A stretch of DNA of 31,088 bases from UBA668 sp031366885 (GCA_031366885.1 JANLPB010000313.1:1-31088), one strand, 5' to 3'; positions 1 to 7,391 are shown, counted from the first letter of the stretch. Notes: generated by a model not told the origin, from the sequence alone. Numbers and translations are program-made.

Positions 1-1
1 A

Positions 2-580
2 ATGGTCGAGCTGGTGAACAATCCGGAGAACCCCGACGACGGCGTGCGCAGCGTTCCGTTCACCGGCGAGGTGTGGATCGAGGACGACGACTTCAAGGCC
101 GAACCGCCTCCGAAATACTACCGGCTCACACCGGGCAGTGAGGTGCGTCTGCGCGGTGCCTTCTACGTGAAGTGCACCGGCTTCACCACCGACACCAACG
201 GCAACGTCACCGAGGTCCAGTGCACGTACGACCCCGACACGCGTGGCGGCAGCGCACCTGACGGTCGCAAGGTGAAGGCCACCATTCACTGGGTCTCCAC
301 CGAATTCGCGGTCGACATTCAGGCCGCGCAGTACGAGCGCCTGTTCAATGTCGAGGTTCCGGGGGAACTCACGGGCGAGCCGATGGACGACCTGAATCGC
401 CAGTCGAAAGCAGTGCTGACGGGCAAGGCCGAGGCAGCAATCGCCGACGTGGCGCTGGGTCACGTGGTGCAGTTCGAGCGGCTGGGCTACTACGCCCACG
501 ACCCTGAGCACAACGACCTGTTCCACAGAACCGTCGGTCTCAAAGACGAATGGGCCAACGTCCAAAAACGCGCCAAGTAG
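2..580 (+). CDS. glnS: Glutaminyl-tRNA synthetase, C-terminal part (5' end outside window)
   Basis: GlnRS charges tRNA-Gln with glutamine in the cytoplasm. The visible 192 residues match the beta-barrel anticodon-binding region of the family: a VPFTGEVWIEDDDF segment, then YYRLTPGSEVRLR, CTYDPDTRGG, GRKVKATIHWVS, and a C-terminal FERLGYYAHDPEH..FHRTVGLKDEW block. The catalytic Rossmann domain lies upstream of the window. The reading frame is open to base 1, so the ATG at 2 is internal and not a true start. The stop is TAG at 578-580. Many actinobacteria make Gln-tRNA only by the GatCAB transamidation route, so a dedicated GlnRS is of taxonomic interest. The family call is firm. Confidence 0.93.
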   Translation: MVELVNNPENPDDGVRSVPFTGEVWIEDDDFKAEPPPKYYRLTPGSEVRLRGAFYVKCTGFTTDTNGNVTEVQCTYDPDTRGGSAPDGRKVKATIHWVSTEFAVDIQAAQYERLFNVEVPGELTGEPMDDLNRQSKAVLTGKAEAAIADVALGHVVQFERLGYYAHDPEHNDLFHRTVGLKDEWANVQKRAK

Positions 581-624
581 CCCCGACCGCTTGCCGTTGA
601 GTGCACACTGCGTGGTTCAGCTTG

Positions 625-638
625 TACTCTCAGCGGTG
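625..638 (+). promoter_or_regulatory. Candidate leaderless promoter -10 box for the ATPase/HTH gene
   Basis: TACTCT at 625-630 fits the actinobacterial TANNNT -10 consensus and ends 7 nt before the GTG start at 638. Transcription would begin at or next to the start codon. No convincing Shine-Dalgarno sequence is present, and no strong -35 is visible. Confidence 0.35.
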
Positions 639-2521
639 TGCCAACGCTCCGCGATCGAGTCGAGCGCCGCGACCAGGCCCAGTTCGTCGGGCGTGCGGCC
701 GAGCTGGAGTTCTTCGACGCGCTACTCGACGGGACGGCCGATGTCAGCGTTGTCTATCTCAGCGGCCCCGGGGGCATCGGCAAAAGTGCACTGCTCCGAG
801 AAGTAGCGCGCCGCGCCCGCACGCTCGGGTACGCGGTGGCGTGGTTGGAGGGTCGCGATCTGCCGCCCTTTCCAGAGGTTGTCTCAGGCGCGCTGACCGA
901 CGTGATCGACGCCGAGCGCCCGCTCATCATCATCGACAGTTTCGAACTCGTCAGTTCGCTCGAGGGTTACCTCCGCGACGTCGTGGTGCCAGGTCTCCCC
1001 GACCGCGCGTTGGTCGTCATCGCCTCACGCGTCCGTCCGTCGCGAAGCTGGTTCGACGGCGGGTGGGACACCGTGGTCGCCGCCCGGCAGCTCGACGGGC
1101 TCGACCATGCCGAGGTGCGTCAACTGGCTGCCAATCTCGATGTCGACGCTGCCGTCGTCGACGAGCTGGTTCAACGCAGCGAGGGCTCCCCGCTGGCCGT
1201 GGCAGTCGCCGCCGCCACGGGACTCAATGGCTCGCTGGCGGATGTGGCCGGACGGCTGCTGGGCGACGAGGTCGACACCGACCGCTTTCGCACCCTCAGC
1301 GTCGCGGCGATGGCACGGGTGACCACACCTGGCCTGCTGGCGGCGGTGTTCGCAGATCAGGACACTGACGAGAGCTACAAGTGGTTGGCTGATCGCTCGT
1401 TTTGTGAGCCGCTGGCCGACGGCGTTGCGCTGCACTCGCTGGTCGGCAAGGCCGTGCTCGACAGCCTTCGGCGGCAGGACCCCGCCGGCGAGGCAGACCT
1501 CCGTCGGCGCGTCGCCGACGCGCTCTATCAGCGCGCCGTCAACGGGCAGTTTTCCCTCTCCACCGACTTGCAACATCTGGTCATCGATCCCACGGTTCGG
1601 TGGGGCTACTCGCTCGACATCGGCAGCCGATATCACATCGACGCCGTCACCGCTCGCGACGTCGACCAGATCGGCACGATGCTGCGGTCCGTCGGGATGG
1701 ACGAGTGGTGGGCCATTACCGAAGTGTTCTTCACGCAGCACCCGGAATGCTGCGGAGTCGCACGCGACAACACCGGCGCCGTCGGCGGCTACTTCGTCGC
1801 CGTCACGCCATCGCAGGCGCCGGCCGCTGCCGAGCGTGATGTGCTGCTCGGTCCGTGGCTGCGCCACGCACGCGACGTGTTGCGCACCGACTCGGCCGTA
1901 CTGTGGCGCGAAGCCGTCGACCTCACCGGCAGCCTCAACGAGATCACGGCGCTCCTCGGTGCGGGCGGTCTCGTTGGCTCGGGTGTCGTCAATCCGCGCT
2001 ACTGCTTTCTGCCGATCTCGCCCAGCATGCCGGCGGCGTTGCGCTTCAGCGAGGCGCTCGGCGCCGTACACGTCCCCGAGCTCGACGTGGTGGCACACGG
2101 CATGAACCTGGAGTGTCACGTCGCGGATTTCGGGCCGCGCGGCGTGCTCGGCGCGCAGCGCGATTGGGTCTATCGCGAGACCGGCGCGGCACCCCCCGAG
2201 GGCCCGCCCACGGAACCGCTCGATCTGTTGCGGTTGCTTCGTGATCCGGCGGCGATGGCGAACGGTCCTGCGTGGTTGGGTGGTCGACCGTCGGAAAAGA
2301 TGACCGCCGCGCGGGCGTTGGTGGCAGAGGCGTTGAACGTGTTCGGCCCCTCGCGCAGCGACGGGCTGGCTCGCGAGATCATCGAGTTGGCATACCTCAC
2401 CGAGGCGGAACCACACGAGTCCATCGCACGGCGCTTGAACCTCAGCCGGTCGGCGTACTTCCGCCGGCTCCACGCAGCAACCGCCCGCGTCGCCGACGAG
2501 CTCACCCACATACAGCCCTGA
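638..2521 (+). CDS. P-loop ATPase with C-terminal helix-turn-helix, probable STAND-type regulator
   Basis: A 627-residue protein. Residues 15-30 (FVGRAAELEFF) and the Walker A GPGGIGKS at 43-50 are typical of AAA/STAND signalling ATPases that bind ATP and act as regulatory switches. LIIIDSFE around residue 90 is a good Walker B, and VVIASR follows as a sensor-like strand. The last 50 residues (EIIELAYLTEAEP..IARRLNLSRSAYFRRLH) form a helix-turn-helix, so DNA binding is likely. The middle, about residues 340-460, has no motif I can assign firmly. ARDNTGAVGGYFVAV is loosely GNAT-like. The GTG start at 638 lies 7 nt after TACTCT (625-630), which suggests a leaderless mRNA. The gene stands alone, downstream of glnS. 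The specific target is unknown. Confidence 0.72.
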   Translation: MPTLRDRVERRDQAQFVGRAAELEFFDALLDGTADVSVVYLSGPGGIGKSALLREVARRARTLGYAVAWLEGRDLPPFPEVVSGALTDVIDAERPLIIIDSFELVSSLEGYLRDVVVPGLPDRALVVIASRVRPSRSWFDGGWDTVVAARQLDGLDHAEVRQLAANLDVDAAVVDELVQRSEGSPLAVAVAAATGLNGSLADVAGRLLGDEVDTDRFRTLSVAAMARVTTPGLLAAVFADQDTDESYKWLADRSFCEPLADGVALHSLVGKAVLDSLRRQDPAGEADLRRRVADALYQRAVNGQFSLSTDLQHLVIDPTVRWGYSLDIGSRYHIDAVTARDVDQIGTMLRSVGMDEWWAITEVFFTQHPECCGVARDNTGAVGGYFVAVTPSQAPAAAERDVLLGPWLRHARDVLRTDSAVLWREAVDLTGSLNEITALLGAGGLVGSGVVNPRYCFLPISPSMPAALRFSEALGAVHVPELDVVAHGMNLECHVADFGPRGVLGAQRDWVYRETGAAPPEGPPTEPLDLLRLLRDPAAMANGPAWLGGRPSEKMTAARALVAEALNVFGPSRSDGLAREIIELAYLTEAEPHESIARRLNLSRSAYFRRLHAATARVADELTHIQP

Positions 2522-2613
2522 CCACCCCGCTGACCGCAGCCCGTTGCGTGATCCGCCGCCACCGTACGTGGCCATCTCTGGGACTACATCGGTACTGACG
2601 GTGGCCTCGCCAA

Positions 2614-2636
2614 CTGATTCGATCAGTGACTGATCG
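2614..2636. promoter_or_regulatory. Triple half-site dyad (CTGAT/ATCAG), candidate operator
   Basis: CTGAT at 2614-2618, ATCAG at 2622-2626 and CTGAT at 2630-2634 alternate in orientation with an exact 8-bp period. Bases 2620-2636 (CGATCAGT-G-ACTGATCG) form a perfect 8-1-8 palindrome. The site ends 24 nt before the start codon of the small membrane protein, where a promoter would lie. It looks like a repressor site, but no cognate regulator can be assigned. Confidence 0.4.
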
Positions 2637-2660
2637 GCCACGACACTCGGGAGCGACGAC

Positions 2661-2960
2661 ATGGCAAGCAACACTGGACGCGGGACACGCGCAGTTCGTC
2701 GAGTGGGGCCTGTTTCCGCGCTGCTCGCTGCGCTGACTCTGGCGCTTTCCACACCGGTGTTTGCGGCCGGCGGCAACCACACGGGAGCCCGCGGGGTCAC
2801 AGTGCTCGCTACCTCGTCGGCGGCGAACGACGAGATGGTCGTTGCCCTGTCGATTGTGCTGCTGGGCGTCTTGCTGCTCATCGCCGCGCAGGTCAACCCG
2901 CTTCGGCTGCGCAGCGCTCCGCTTCGTAAACGACCGCAGCGACATTCCGCCAACGACTGA
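2661..2960 (+). CDS. Small secreted or membrane-anchored protein, unknown function
   Basis: A 99-residue protein that I cannot assign to a family. The N-terminus has a basic stretch (RGTRAVRR), a hydrophobic core (VSALLAALTLALS) and a PVFA-AGG junction, so a Sec signal peptide ending near residue 36 is likely. A second hydrophobic stretch (MVVALSIVLLGVLLLIAAQV, about residues 59-78) is followed by a basic tail. The predicted mature form is a short extracytoplasmic segment with one C-terminal membrane anchor. The start is well supported: GGGAG at 2649-2653 lies 7 nt before the ATG. It runs convergently into the ABC permease gene, with only two bases between the two stop codons. Function unknown. 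Confidence 0.6.
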   Translation: MASNTGRGTRAVRRVGPVSALLAALTLALSTPVFAAGGNHTGARGVTVLATSSAANDEMVVALSIVLLGVLLLIAAQVNPLRLRSAPLRKRPQRHSAND

Positions 2961-2962
2961 CG

Positions 2963-3826
2963 TCAGTGGTGTGCGCCGAGACCCCGGTTGCGCAGCACTC
3001 TTCGCTCCAAGCGACTGAACACAAGCGTGTCGACCAGGATGCCGATGACCAAGATGACGACCATCGTCGCGATGACACCCTTGGCATCGGAGAACTCACG
3101 AAAGTAACTCAGCCGGGTGCCGATGGTTTGCGTTCCGGGCACGGCGACCAGCAGCTCACCTGCCAAGAGACTGCGCCAGGCGAACGCCCAACCCTGCTTC
3201 AGGCCCGACACCACCGACGGCATCGCGGCCGGAATGATGAAGTCGCGGTACAGCCCCACCGACCCGGCACCCATGCTGCGACCGACCCGCTTCAGCAGTG
3301 GCGGCACACTGTCGATGCCTCCGATCACACCGTTGGCGATCGAGGGCGTTGCACCGAGCACGACCACGAATGTGATGGCGCCTTCACTCAGCCCGAAGAG
3401 CAGAATCGCCAGCGGAAACCAGGCGATCGACGGCATGGTTTGCAGACCGGTGATCAGCGAACCGATCGCGGTTCGCACCCGTTTTGAGGCTGTCACCGCA
3501 ATGCCGATCACGCCGCCGATGACGATGGAGACCAGAAAGCCAAACACTGCGCGGCGCATGGTGGCGAATACAGCGCTCCACAGCTTGGCGGTGCCGATGT
3601 CGTCAACGAGACGTTCCCACACCATCCCCGGCGACGGCAGGACGTAGATCTTCTTCCACTCGCGCCAGACCGCGAACTGCCAAATGGTCAGCACCAGACT
3701 GATGGCTGCGACCTTGGGCCACGCTGCGCTCCAGAACCGAAGCGCGAACGACGGCCGAGCGTCTTCGACGACCTCAAGGTTGTCCAGCCCCGACAGTTCG
3801 TCGTCGATGGTTTGTTCAGCGTGCAT
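2963..3826 (-). CDS. ssuC: ABC transporter permease, sulfonate/taurine/nitrate type (SsuC-like)
   Basis: A 287-residue inner-membrane permease of the BPD_transp_1 family. A cytoplasmic N-terminus is followed by about six hydrophobic segments, beginning with VAAISLVLTIWQFAVW. YVLPSPGMVWERL is characteristic of SsuC/TauC/NrtB permeases. The EAA-type coupling loop is visible around GAGSVGLYRDFIIPAAMPSVVSGLKQGW (about residues 187-215, shortened here), where the ATPase docks. Its start overlaps the end of the ATPase gene by 11 bases, so the two are translationally coupled. It is the last gene of the Rrf2-ssuABC transcription unit. The imported substrate (an aliphatic sulfonate, taurine or a similar small anion) is inferred from family and context. 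Confidence 0.87.
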   Translation of the reverse strand: MHAEQTIDDELSGLDNLEVVEDARPSFALRFWSAAWPKVAAISLVLTIWQFAVWREWKKIYVLPSPGMVWERLVDDIGTAKLWSAVFATMRRAVFGFLVSIVIGGVIGIAVTASKRVRTAIGSLITGLQTMPSIAWFPLAILLFGLSEGAITFVVVLGATPSIANGVIGGIDSVPPLLKRVGRSMGAGSVGLYRDFIIPAAMPSVVSGLKQGWAFAWRSLLAGELLVAVPGTQTIGTRLSYFREFSDAKGVIATMVVILVIGILVDTLVFSRLERRVLRNRGLGAHH

Positions 3827-4610
3827 GACGGCGAACCTCCTCCCGTAGGCGAGTTGTCACCGTGGCGGCGATCGCCGAGACGCCGGGCGACTCGATACGG
3901 CGCGGTCGTGGCACCGGCACCTCGAACTCCTCGACCACTCGGCCGGGCCGGCTGGACAACAGCACGATCCGATCGCCAAGCCGGCTGGCCTCGCGCACGT
4001 TGTGTGTCACGAACAGCACTGTCAGGCCACGCTCCTGGACGACACGCTCCAACTCGTCGTGCAGCACATCGCGGGTGATGGCATCCAGTGCGCCGAACGG
4101 TTCGTCCATCAGCAAAACGTCGGCCCGTTGGGCCAATGCACGAGCGAGCGCAACACGTTGGCGCATACCGCCGCTGAGCTCATGTGGACGCTTGTCGGCG
4201 AAGTCGCTGAGGTGCACCATTCGAAGGAACGCCAGCGCCTGCTCGCGTCGCTCGCGACGGGCCACGCCGCCCAGCTTCAACGCCAACTCCACGTTCTGCA
4301 CAGCGGTTCGCCACGGCAGCAACGCCGACTCCTGGAACATCAACGCCGTCCGGCCCTCAACGCTGACCGAGCCTGCTGTTGGCTGGTCGAGCCCGGCAAC
4401 CAGCGACAACAGCGTCGTCTTGCCGCAACCCGATGCGCCCACCAAGCAGACGAACTCGCCGCGCTTCACCGTCAGGCTGACACCGTCGAGAGCCACGACG
4501 CTGTTGTTGCCGACTCCGTGGCGCTTCGAGATGCCGTCGAGCGTGAGGACAATTGCGCCTTCGGTCTCAGCCGGCGCCACCACCAAGGGATTGTCGGCAA
4601 TCAGGCTCAT
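3816..4610 (-). CDS. ssuB: ABC transporter ATP-binding protein, sulfonate/taurine/nitrate type (SsuB-like)
   Basis: A 264-residue cytoplasmic ATPase that powers the importer. Motifs are complete: Walker A GASGCGKTT at about 58-66, Q-loop MFQES near residue 93, signature LSGGMRQRVALARAL from 145, Walker B VLLMDEP at 165-171, D-loop GALD, and switch histidine in LFVTHNV. MFQESALLPWRTAVQNV is typical of the SsuB/TauB/NrtD branch. Its ATG overlaps the TGA of the substrate-binding gene by 4 nt (4607-4610), and its own 3' end overlaps the permease. The gene order SBP-ATPase-permease is usual for this group. The substrate is not fixed by sequence. Confidence 0.9.
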   Translation of the reverse strand: MSLIADNPLVVAPAETEGAIVLTLDGISKRHGVGNNSVVALDGVSLTVKRGEFVCLVGASGCGKTTLLSLVAGLDQPTAGSVSVEGRTALMFQESALLPWRTAVQNVELALKLGGVARRERREQALAFLRMVHLSDFADKRPHELSGGMRQRVALARALAQRADVLLMDEPFGALDAITRDVLHDELERVVQERGLTVLFVTHNVREASRLGDRIVLLSSRPGRVVEEFEVPVPRPRRIESPGVSAIAATVTTRLREEVRRHAR

Positions 4611-5722
4611 AGTCCGCTCACTGTCGGCGTGCTGCGCTCGGTCAGCACTTCGTTGAGCAGCGTCAAGTCGTAGATGCTCTTCAGATCCACGGGCTCGAGC
4701 AGGCCGACCGCAATCGCATCGTCGGCCGACTTCTGCAGCGAGGCCGCGATCGGGTCGAGTGTGAATGTGAGGTGCGAGAAGCTTGTGGCAATCGTGGCGG
4801 GGTTGGGGGCCGAGCCGGTGATCTCCGTGATCTGGGCCACGACGTCGGCCTGCGCCTTGGTCGGGTCGGCCCCGATGACGTCGATTGCATCGGCCAGGCC
4901 AACCAGCACAGCCTTCACCAGGTCGGGGTGATCGTTGAGGAAGTCAGTCCGCACGATGACCTGCGTGGTGACATATTCGCCCCCCGTGTCGGGCCACAGG
5001 TCGCGTTCGTCGACCAGAACAGTGCCTCTGCCCTCCTCCACCAGTCGTGTTGCCCACGGCTCGGGAACCCACGCACCGTCGATAGCGCCGCTGATGAACG
5101 ACTCGAGCGTCGTCGAGTTGCTCTGCGGCAAGATCGAGACGTCGCCTCCGCCCTCGGGACTGGTCTCCAGCCCGTTGTCCTTCAACCAAGCGCGCAGCGC
5201 CACGTCTTGCGTGTTGCCGAGCGACGGTGTGGCCAGTGTCTTGCCGGACAGCTGAGCGACCGAGGTGATTTCCGGCTTGACCACCAGGTAGGCCCCGCCG
5301 GATGTGCTTCCGGAGATGATCCGAACCGCGTCGCCGCCCGACTTGGCGAATGCATTGATGGCGGGATTCGGCCCGATGAATGTAATGTCCAGCGACTCGG
5401 CCAACAGCGCCTCCACGGCCTCGGTGCCTGCGTTGAAGGTGAAGGTCTGCAGGTCGACGCCTCCACCCAGAGCCGCCGAGAACGTTCCCTCGGCCACGCC
5501 GACCAAGGCCGGCGCATGAGTCACGTTCGGGAAGTAGCCGAGGCGGACCGTGCCCTCGAGCGCGGCCTGGGCCGTGTCATCCGCTGTAGCCGTGTCGTTG
5601 CTGGCTGCGCCGTCGTTGCTGGCTGATTTGTCGTCGCCACATGCCGCGACCAGGACCGATGCGGCGAGCAAGGCGGCACCGAGGCGAGCTCGGCGGGTTC
5701 GGGAGGCAGCTATTGTTGACAT
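4607..5722 (-). CDS. ssuA: Sulfonate-type ABC transporter substrate-binding lipoprotein (SsuA-like)
   Basis: A 371-residue extracytoplasmic binding protein. The N-terminus has a basic region (RTRRAR), a hydrophobic core and lipobox V-A-A-C with Cys28, so it is probably a lipoprotein anchored on the outer face of the membrane. A low-complexity Asn/Asp/Ala linker follows. The mature domain begins with VRLGYFPNVTHAPALVGV, the strand-loop that binds the anion in NMT1/SsuA-like proteins. FNAGTEAVEALLAESLDITFIGPNPA and GAIDGAWVPEPWATRLV are further family hallmarks. It is first in the transporter gene set and lies 43 nt downstream of the Rrf2 gene. Sulfonate import is the best guess; nitrate or taurine-type ligands remain possible. 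Confidence 0.87.
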   Translation of the reverse strand: MSTIAASRTRRARLGAALLAASVLVAACGDDKSASNDGAASNDTATADDTAQAALEGTVRLGYFPNVTHAPALVGVAEGTFSAALGGGVDLQTFTFNAGTEAVEALLAESLDITFIGPNPAINAFAKSGGDAVRIISGSTSGGAYLVVKPEITSVAQLSGKTLATPSLGNTQDVALRAWLKDNGLETSPEGGGDVSILPQSNSTTLESFISGAIDGAWVPEPWATRLVEEGRGTVLVDERDLWPDTGGEYVTTQVIVRTDFLNDHPDLVKAVLVGLADAIDVIGADPTKAQADVVAQITEITGSAPNPATIATSFSHLTFTLDPIAASLQKSADDAIAVGLLEPVDLKSIYDLTLLNEVLTERSTPTVSGL

Positions 5723-5723
5723 A

Positions 5724-5746
5724 CTTGATCATCTTTATCGACCAAG
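5724..5746. promoter_or_regulatory. Candidate Rrf2 operator between the Rrf2 gene and ssuA
   Basis: CTTGATC at 5724-5730 and GACCAAG at 5740-5746 form an imperfect inverted repeat (6 of 7 positions) with a 9-nt spacer, 23 bp in all. This size suits a dimeric Rrf2 protein. It sits in the 43-nt gap between the Rrf2 gene and ssuA and abuts the ssuA start codon, so a bound dimer would block ssuA transcription. On the minus strand TTGCAA lies 17 nt upstream of a weak TAAAGA, a possible internal promoter. Assignment to this Rrf2 protein is inference from adjacency. Confidence 0.4.
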
Positions 5747-5765
5747 CCCTCGCTTTGCAACTGAT

Positions 5766-6266
5766 CTAGTGGGAAAGATCGCCTTTGTTTCTCGGAGCGA
5801 CCACTTCCCAGGCGCCATCATCGTCGAGCAGCGCTCGCACCTCGGCGGGCAGCGTGCCTTCGACAACATCGGAAACTGTCACCACATCCAGCACCCGTCG
5901 CAGCGAGGCACGAACCGCCACCCACACCTCGCGCATAGCCGCGCTCGTCCCCGCAAAGTCCACGTCAGTAGGGCTATCCCCGCGCACGGCGGCCAGCGGA
6001 CCCTCGACAATTCGGATGATGTCGCCGAGCTTCACGGTCGCCGGGTCGACGGCAAGCCAGTAGCCACCATCTGTTCCGCGGCGCGACTCGACGACTCCCG
6101 CCGCGCGCAGCTCGGACAAGATGTTCTCGCAGAACTTCATCGGAATGTGCTGCGCCGCAGCGATGGCCTCACCCTTCATCGGGGCTGGTTGCCCGCCGGC
6201 CCCGAAGTGAGCGCCGAGTTCCACCACTGCCCGGATCGCATAATCCGCCTTCGCCGAAACCCGCAT
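5766..6266 (-). CDS. Rrf2-family transcriptional regulator, without Fe-S cysteines
   Basis: A 166-residue DNA-binding protein. The N-terminus MRVSAKADYAIRAVVELG is the classic Rrf2 opening. A winged helix follows: IPMKFCENILSELRAAGVVESRRGTDGGY, with the GGY wing. The IscR/NsrR three-cysteine cluster region around residues 90-105 has no cysteines, and the only Cys is residue 46 in the recognition-helix region. It therefore probably does not carry a conventional Fe-S cluster, and may be closer to CymR-like sulfur regulators. It lies directly upstream of and co-directional with ssuABC, so it is the likely regulator of that importer. The ATG lies 6 nt after TACGGT (minus strand, 6278-6273), consistent with a leaderless transcript. 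Confidence 0.87.
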   Translation of the reverse strand: MRVSAKADYAIRAVVELGAHFGAGGQPAPMKGEAIAAAQHIPMKFCENILSELRAAGVVESRRGTDGGYWLAVDPATVKLGDIIRIVEGPLAAVRGDSPTDVDFAGTSAAMREVWVAVRASLRRVLDVVTVSDVVEGTLPAEVRALLDDDGAWEVVAPRNKGDLSH

Positions 6267-6340
6267 ATCTCAACCGTACGCCGTGGAGGCGGCCTGGGTC
6301 AGCGAGCCGAGCGCTGGTCCGCTCCTCGTTGGTGGACTGG

Positions 6341-6811
6341 TCACGAGTCCTCTGCATCAAATGCGTCGATGAGCGCTCGTACGGTTGCCCGTGCCGTGGC
6401 CAACTGCTGGGACGTCAGGCCGGCACGAGCGACGAGCTCTGTCCGCATTCCGTCGGAACGGGCGTAGAGATCAGCCACCAGCGCGTCGCCTCGCCGCGTC
6501 AGCGCCAACCGTGGAGCCCGGGCATCGTTCGGATCCGGGCTCGCACTCGCGAGCCCCTCGGCAAGCAGGTCGTTGGCCACGCGCTGGACGCTCTGTCGAG
6601 CCAGACCGAGCCGGCGGGCAGCGGCGGCGACCGAATGTGGTCCGCCCGAGAGCACGCTCATCAGGTGCCAACGTGCGACCGTTTGACCGCTGGCTCTTGC
6701 GAGAACGTCGCTACTGGATCGCGATCGGCCCATCAGTTCGGCAATGTCGGCGATGAGGAGTCGATAGTCGGTGACAGTGTCCGTTGCCATGGTCTTTCGC
6801 TTGCTGCTCAT
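6341..6811 (-). CDS. MarR-family transcriptional regulator
   Basis: A 156-residue winged-helix protein using the ATG at 6811. The core is TVARWHLMSVLSGG, then SVAAAARRLGLARQSVQRVAN (recognition helix), and the wing SPDPNDARAPRLALTRRG. The flanking helices form the dimer interface. MarR proteins are usually repressors that release DNA on binding a small ligand. The frame stays open upstream to 7072, but that extension is low-complexity and overlaps the divergent gene. TACGAT (minus strand, 6825-6820) ends 8 nt before the 6811 ATG and supports that start; an ATG at 6790 is an alternative. It is divergent from the gene at 6891, and two palindromes lie between them. Confidence 0.87.
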   Translation of the reverse strand: MSSKRKTMATDTVTDYRLLIADIAELMGRSRSSSDVLARASGQTVARWHLMSVLSGGPHSVAAAARRLGLARQSVQRVANDLLAEGLASASPDPNDARAPRLALTRRGDALVADLYARSDGMRTELVARAGLTSQQLATARATVRALIDAFDAEDS

Positions 6812-6830
6812 CGGTCGCCATCGTATGCCA

Positions 6831-6850
6831 TTTGACAGTGTGCTGTCGAT
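6831..6850. promoter_or_regulatory. Operator-like palindrome 1 (imperfect), MarR intergenic region
   Basis: TTTGACAG at 6831-6838 and CTGTCGAT at 6843-6850 form an inverted repeat (6 of 8 positions) with a 4-nt centre. It covers the probable -35 (TCGACA, minus strand 6849-6844) of the MarR promoter and also the TTGACA (6832-6837) that may serve the divergent gene. Confidence 0.5.
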
Positions 6851-6857
6851 ATGCGAG

Positions 6858-6877
6858 ATTGACAGGACACTGTCAAT
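6858..6877. promoter_or_regulatory. Operator-like palindrome 2 (perfect), MarR intergenic region
   Basis: ATTGACAG at 6858-6865 and CTGTCAAT at 6870-6877 are a perfect 8-bp inverted repeat with centre GACA. It lies exactly 27 bp after palindrome 1 and shares its half-site sequence. It overlaps the expected -10/start-point region of the plus-strand gene (TTGACA 6832-6837, 17-nt spacer, GAGATT 6855-6860) and ends just before the Shine-Dalgarno AGAGGAG at 6878-6884. MarR is the obvious candidate to bind both. Confidence 0.6.
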
Positions 6878-6890
6878 AGAGGAGAACGTG

Positions 6891-7364
6891 ATGAATGGGG
6901 ACTTCGACTTTGAGTACGGACACTGGTCGGTGCGCCACCGCCGCCTGCGCGACCGACTTGCGGGCTGTGTCGCGTGGGAAGAATTCGACGCCACCGCCAC
7001 GTGCGCGCCGGTTCTGGGGGGCGTTGGCAACATCGAGGAGATGTTCATGCCGTCGATCGGTGCCATCGGCATGGCGCTGCGTCTCTTCGATCAGGCCGCT
7101 GGGCGCTGGTCGATTTACTGGTCCACCGACACGACCGGGCGGCTCGAGCCTCCGGTCGTCGGAACGTTCCATGGGGGTGTCGGCACGTTTGAAGGTGACG
7201 ACGAGCTGCGGGGCGAGCCGATCAGGGTCCGCTTCGTGTGGGACGAGATCGCCCCCGACTCAGCACGATGGACACAGTCATTCCGCCGCGCAACCGTGAC
7301 TGATCACGATGCCGACTGGGAAACCAATTGGGTGATGACCTTCAGTCGCACAACACGGGCTTGA
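6891..7364 (+). CDS. Uncharacterised 157-residue protein, likely MarR target
   Basis: I do not recognise a named family with certainty. The sequence alternates short hydrophobic strands with glycines and aromatic residues (FDFEYGHWSVRHRRL, RWSIYWSTD, GVGTFEGDDELRGEPIRVRFVW, ARWTQSFR..WETNWVMTF), which suggests a small beta-barrel, lipocalin-like or DUF1579-like ligand-binding fold. There is no signal peptide or membrane segment, so it is probably cytosolic. The ATG at 6891 is chosen because AGAGGAG (6878-6884) lies 6 nt upstream; the GTG at 6888 is too close. It is divergent from the MarR gene and likely controlled through the shared palindromes. It may bind or process the MarR ligand, but that is a guess. 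Confidence 0.6.
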   Translation: MNGDFDFEYGHWSVRHRRLRDRLAGCVAWEEFDATATCAPVLGGVGNIEEMFMPSIGAIGMALRLFDQAAGRWSIYWSTDTTGRLEPPVVGTFHGGVGTFEGDDELRGEPIRVRFVWDEIAPDSARWTQSFRRATVTDHDADWETNWVMTFSRTTRA

Positions 7365-7391
7365 TCTCCGCGGGCGGGGCCGACGAGGCCA

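Noticed and set aside
1025..2953. Long open frame on the minus strand opposite the ATPase/HTH gene
   Set aside because: Arginine-rich, without motifs, and a typical antisense shadow in high-GC DNA; the plus-strand frame has a Walker A and an HTH.
2956..2967. Perfect 12-bp palindrome ACTGACGTCAGT covering both stop codons of convergent genes
   Set aside because: It arises from TGA and TCA stops facing each other two bases apart; it has no loop and is too short to be a terminator.
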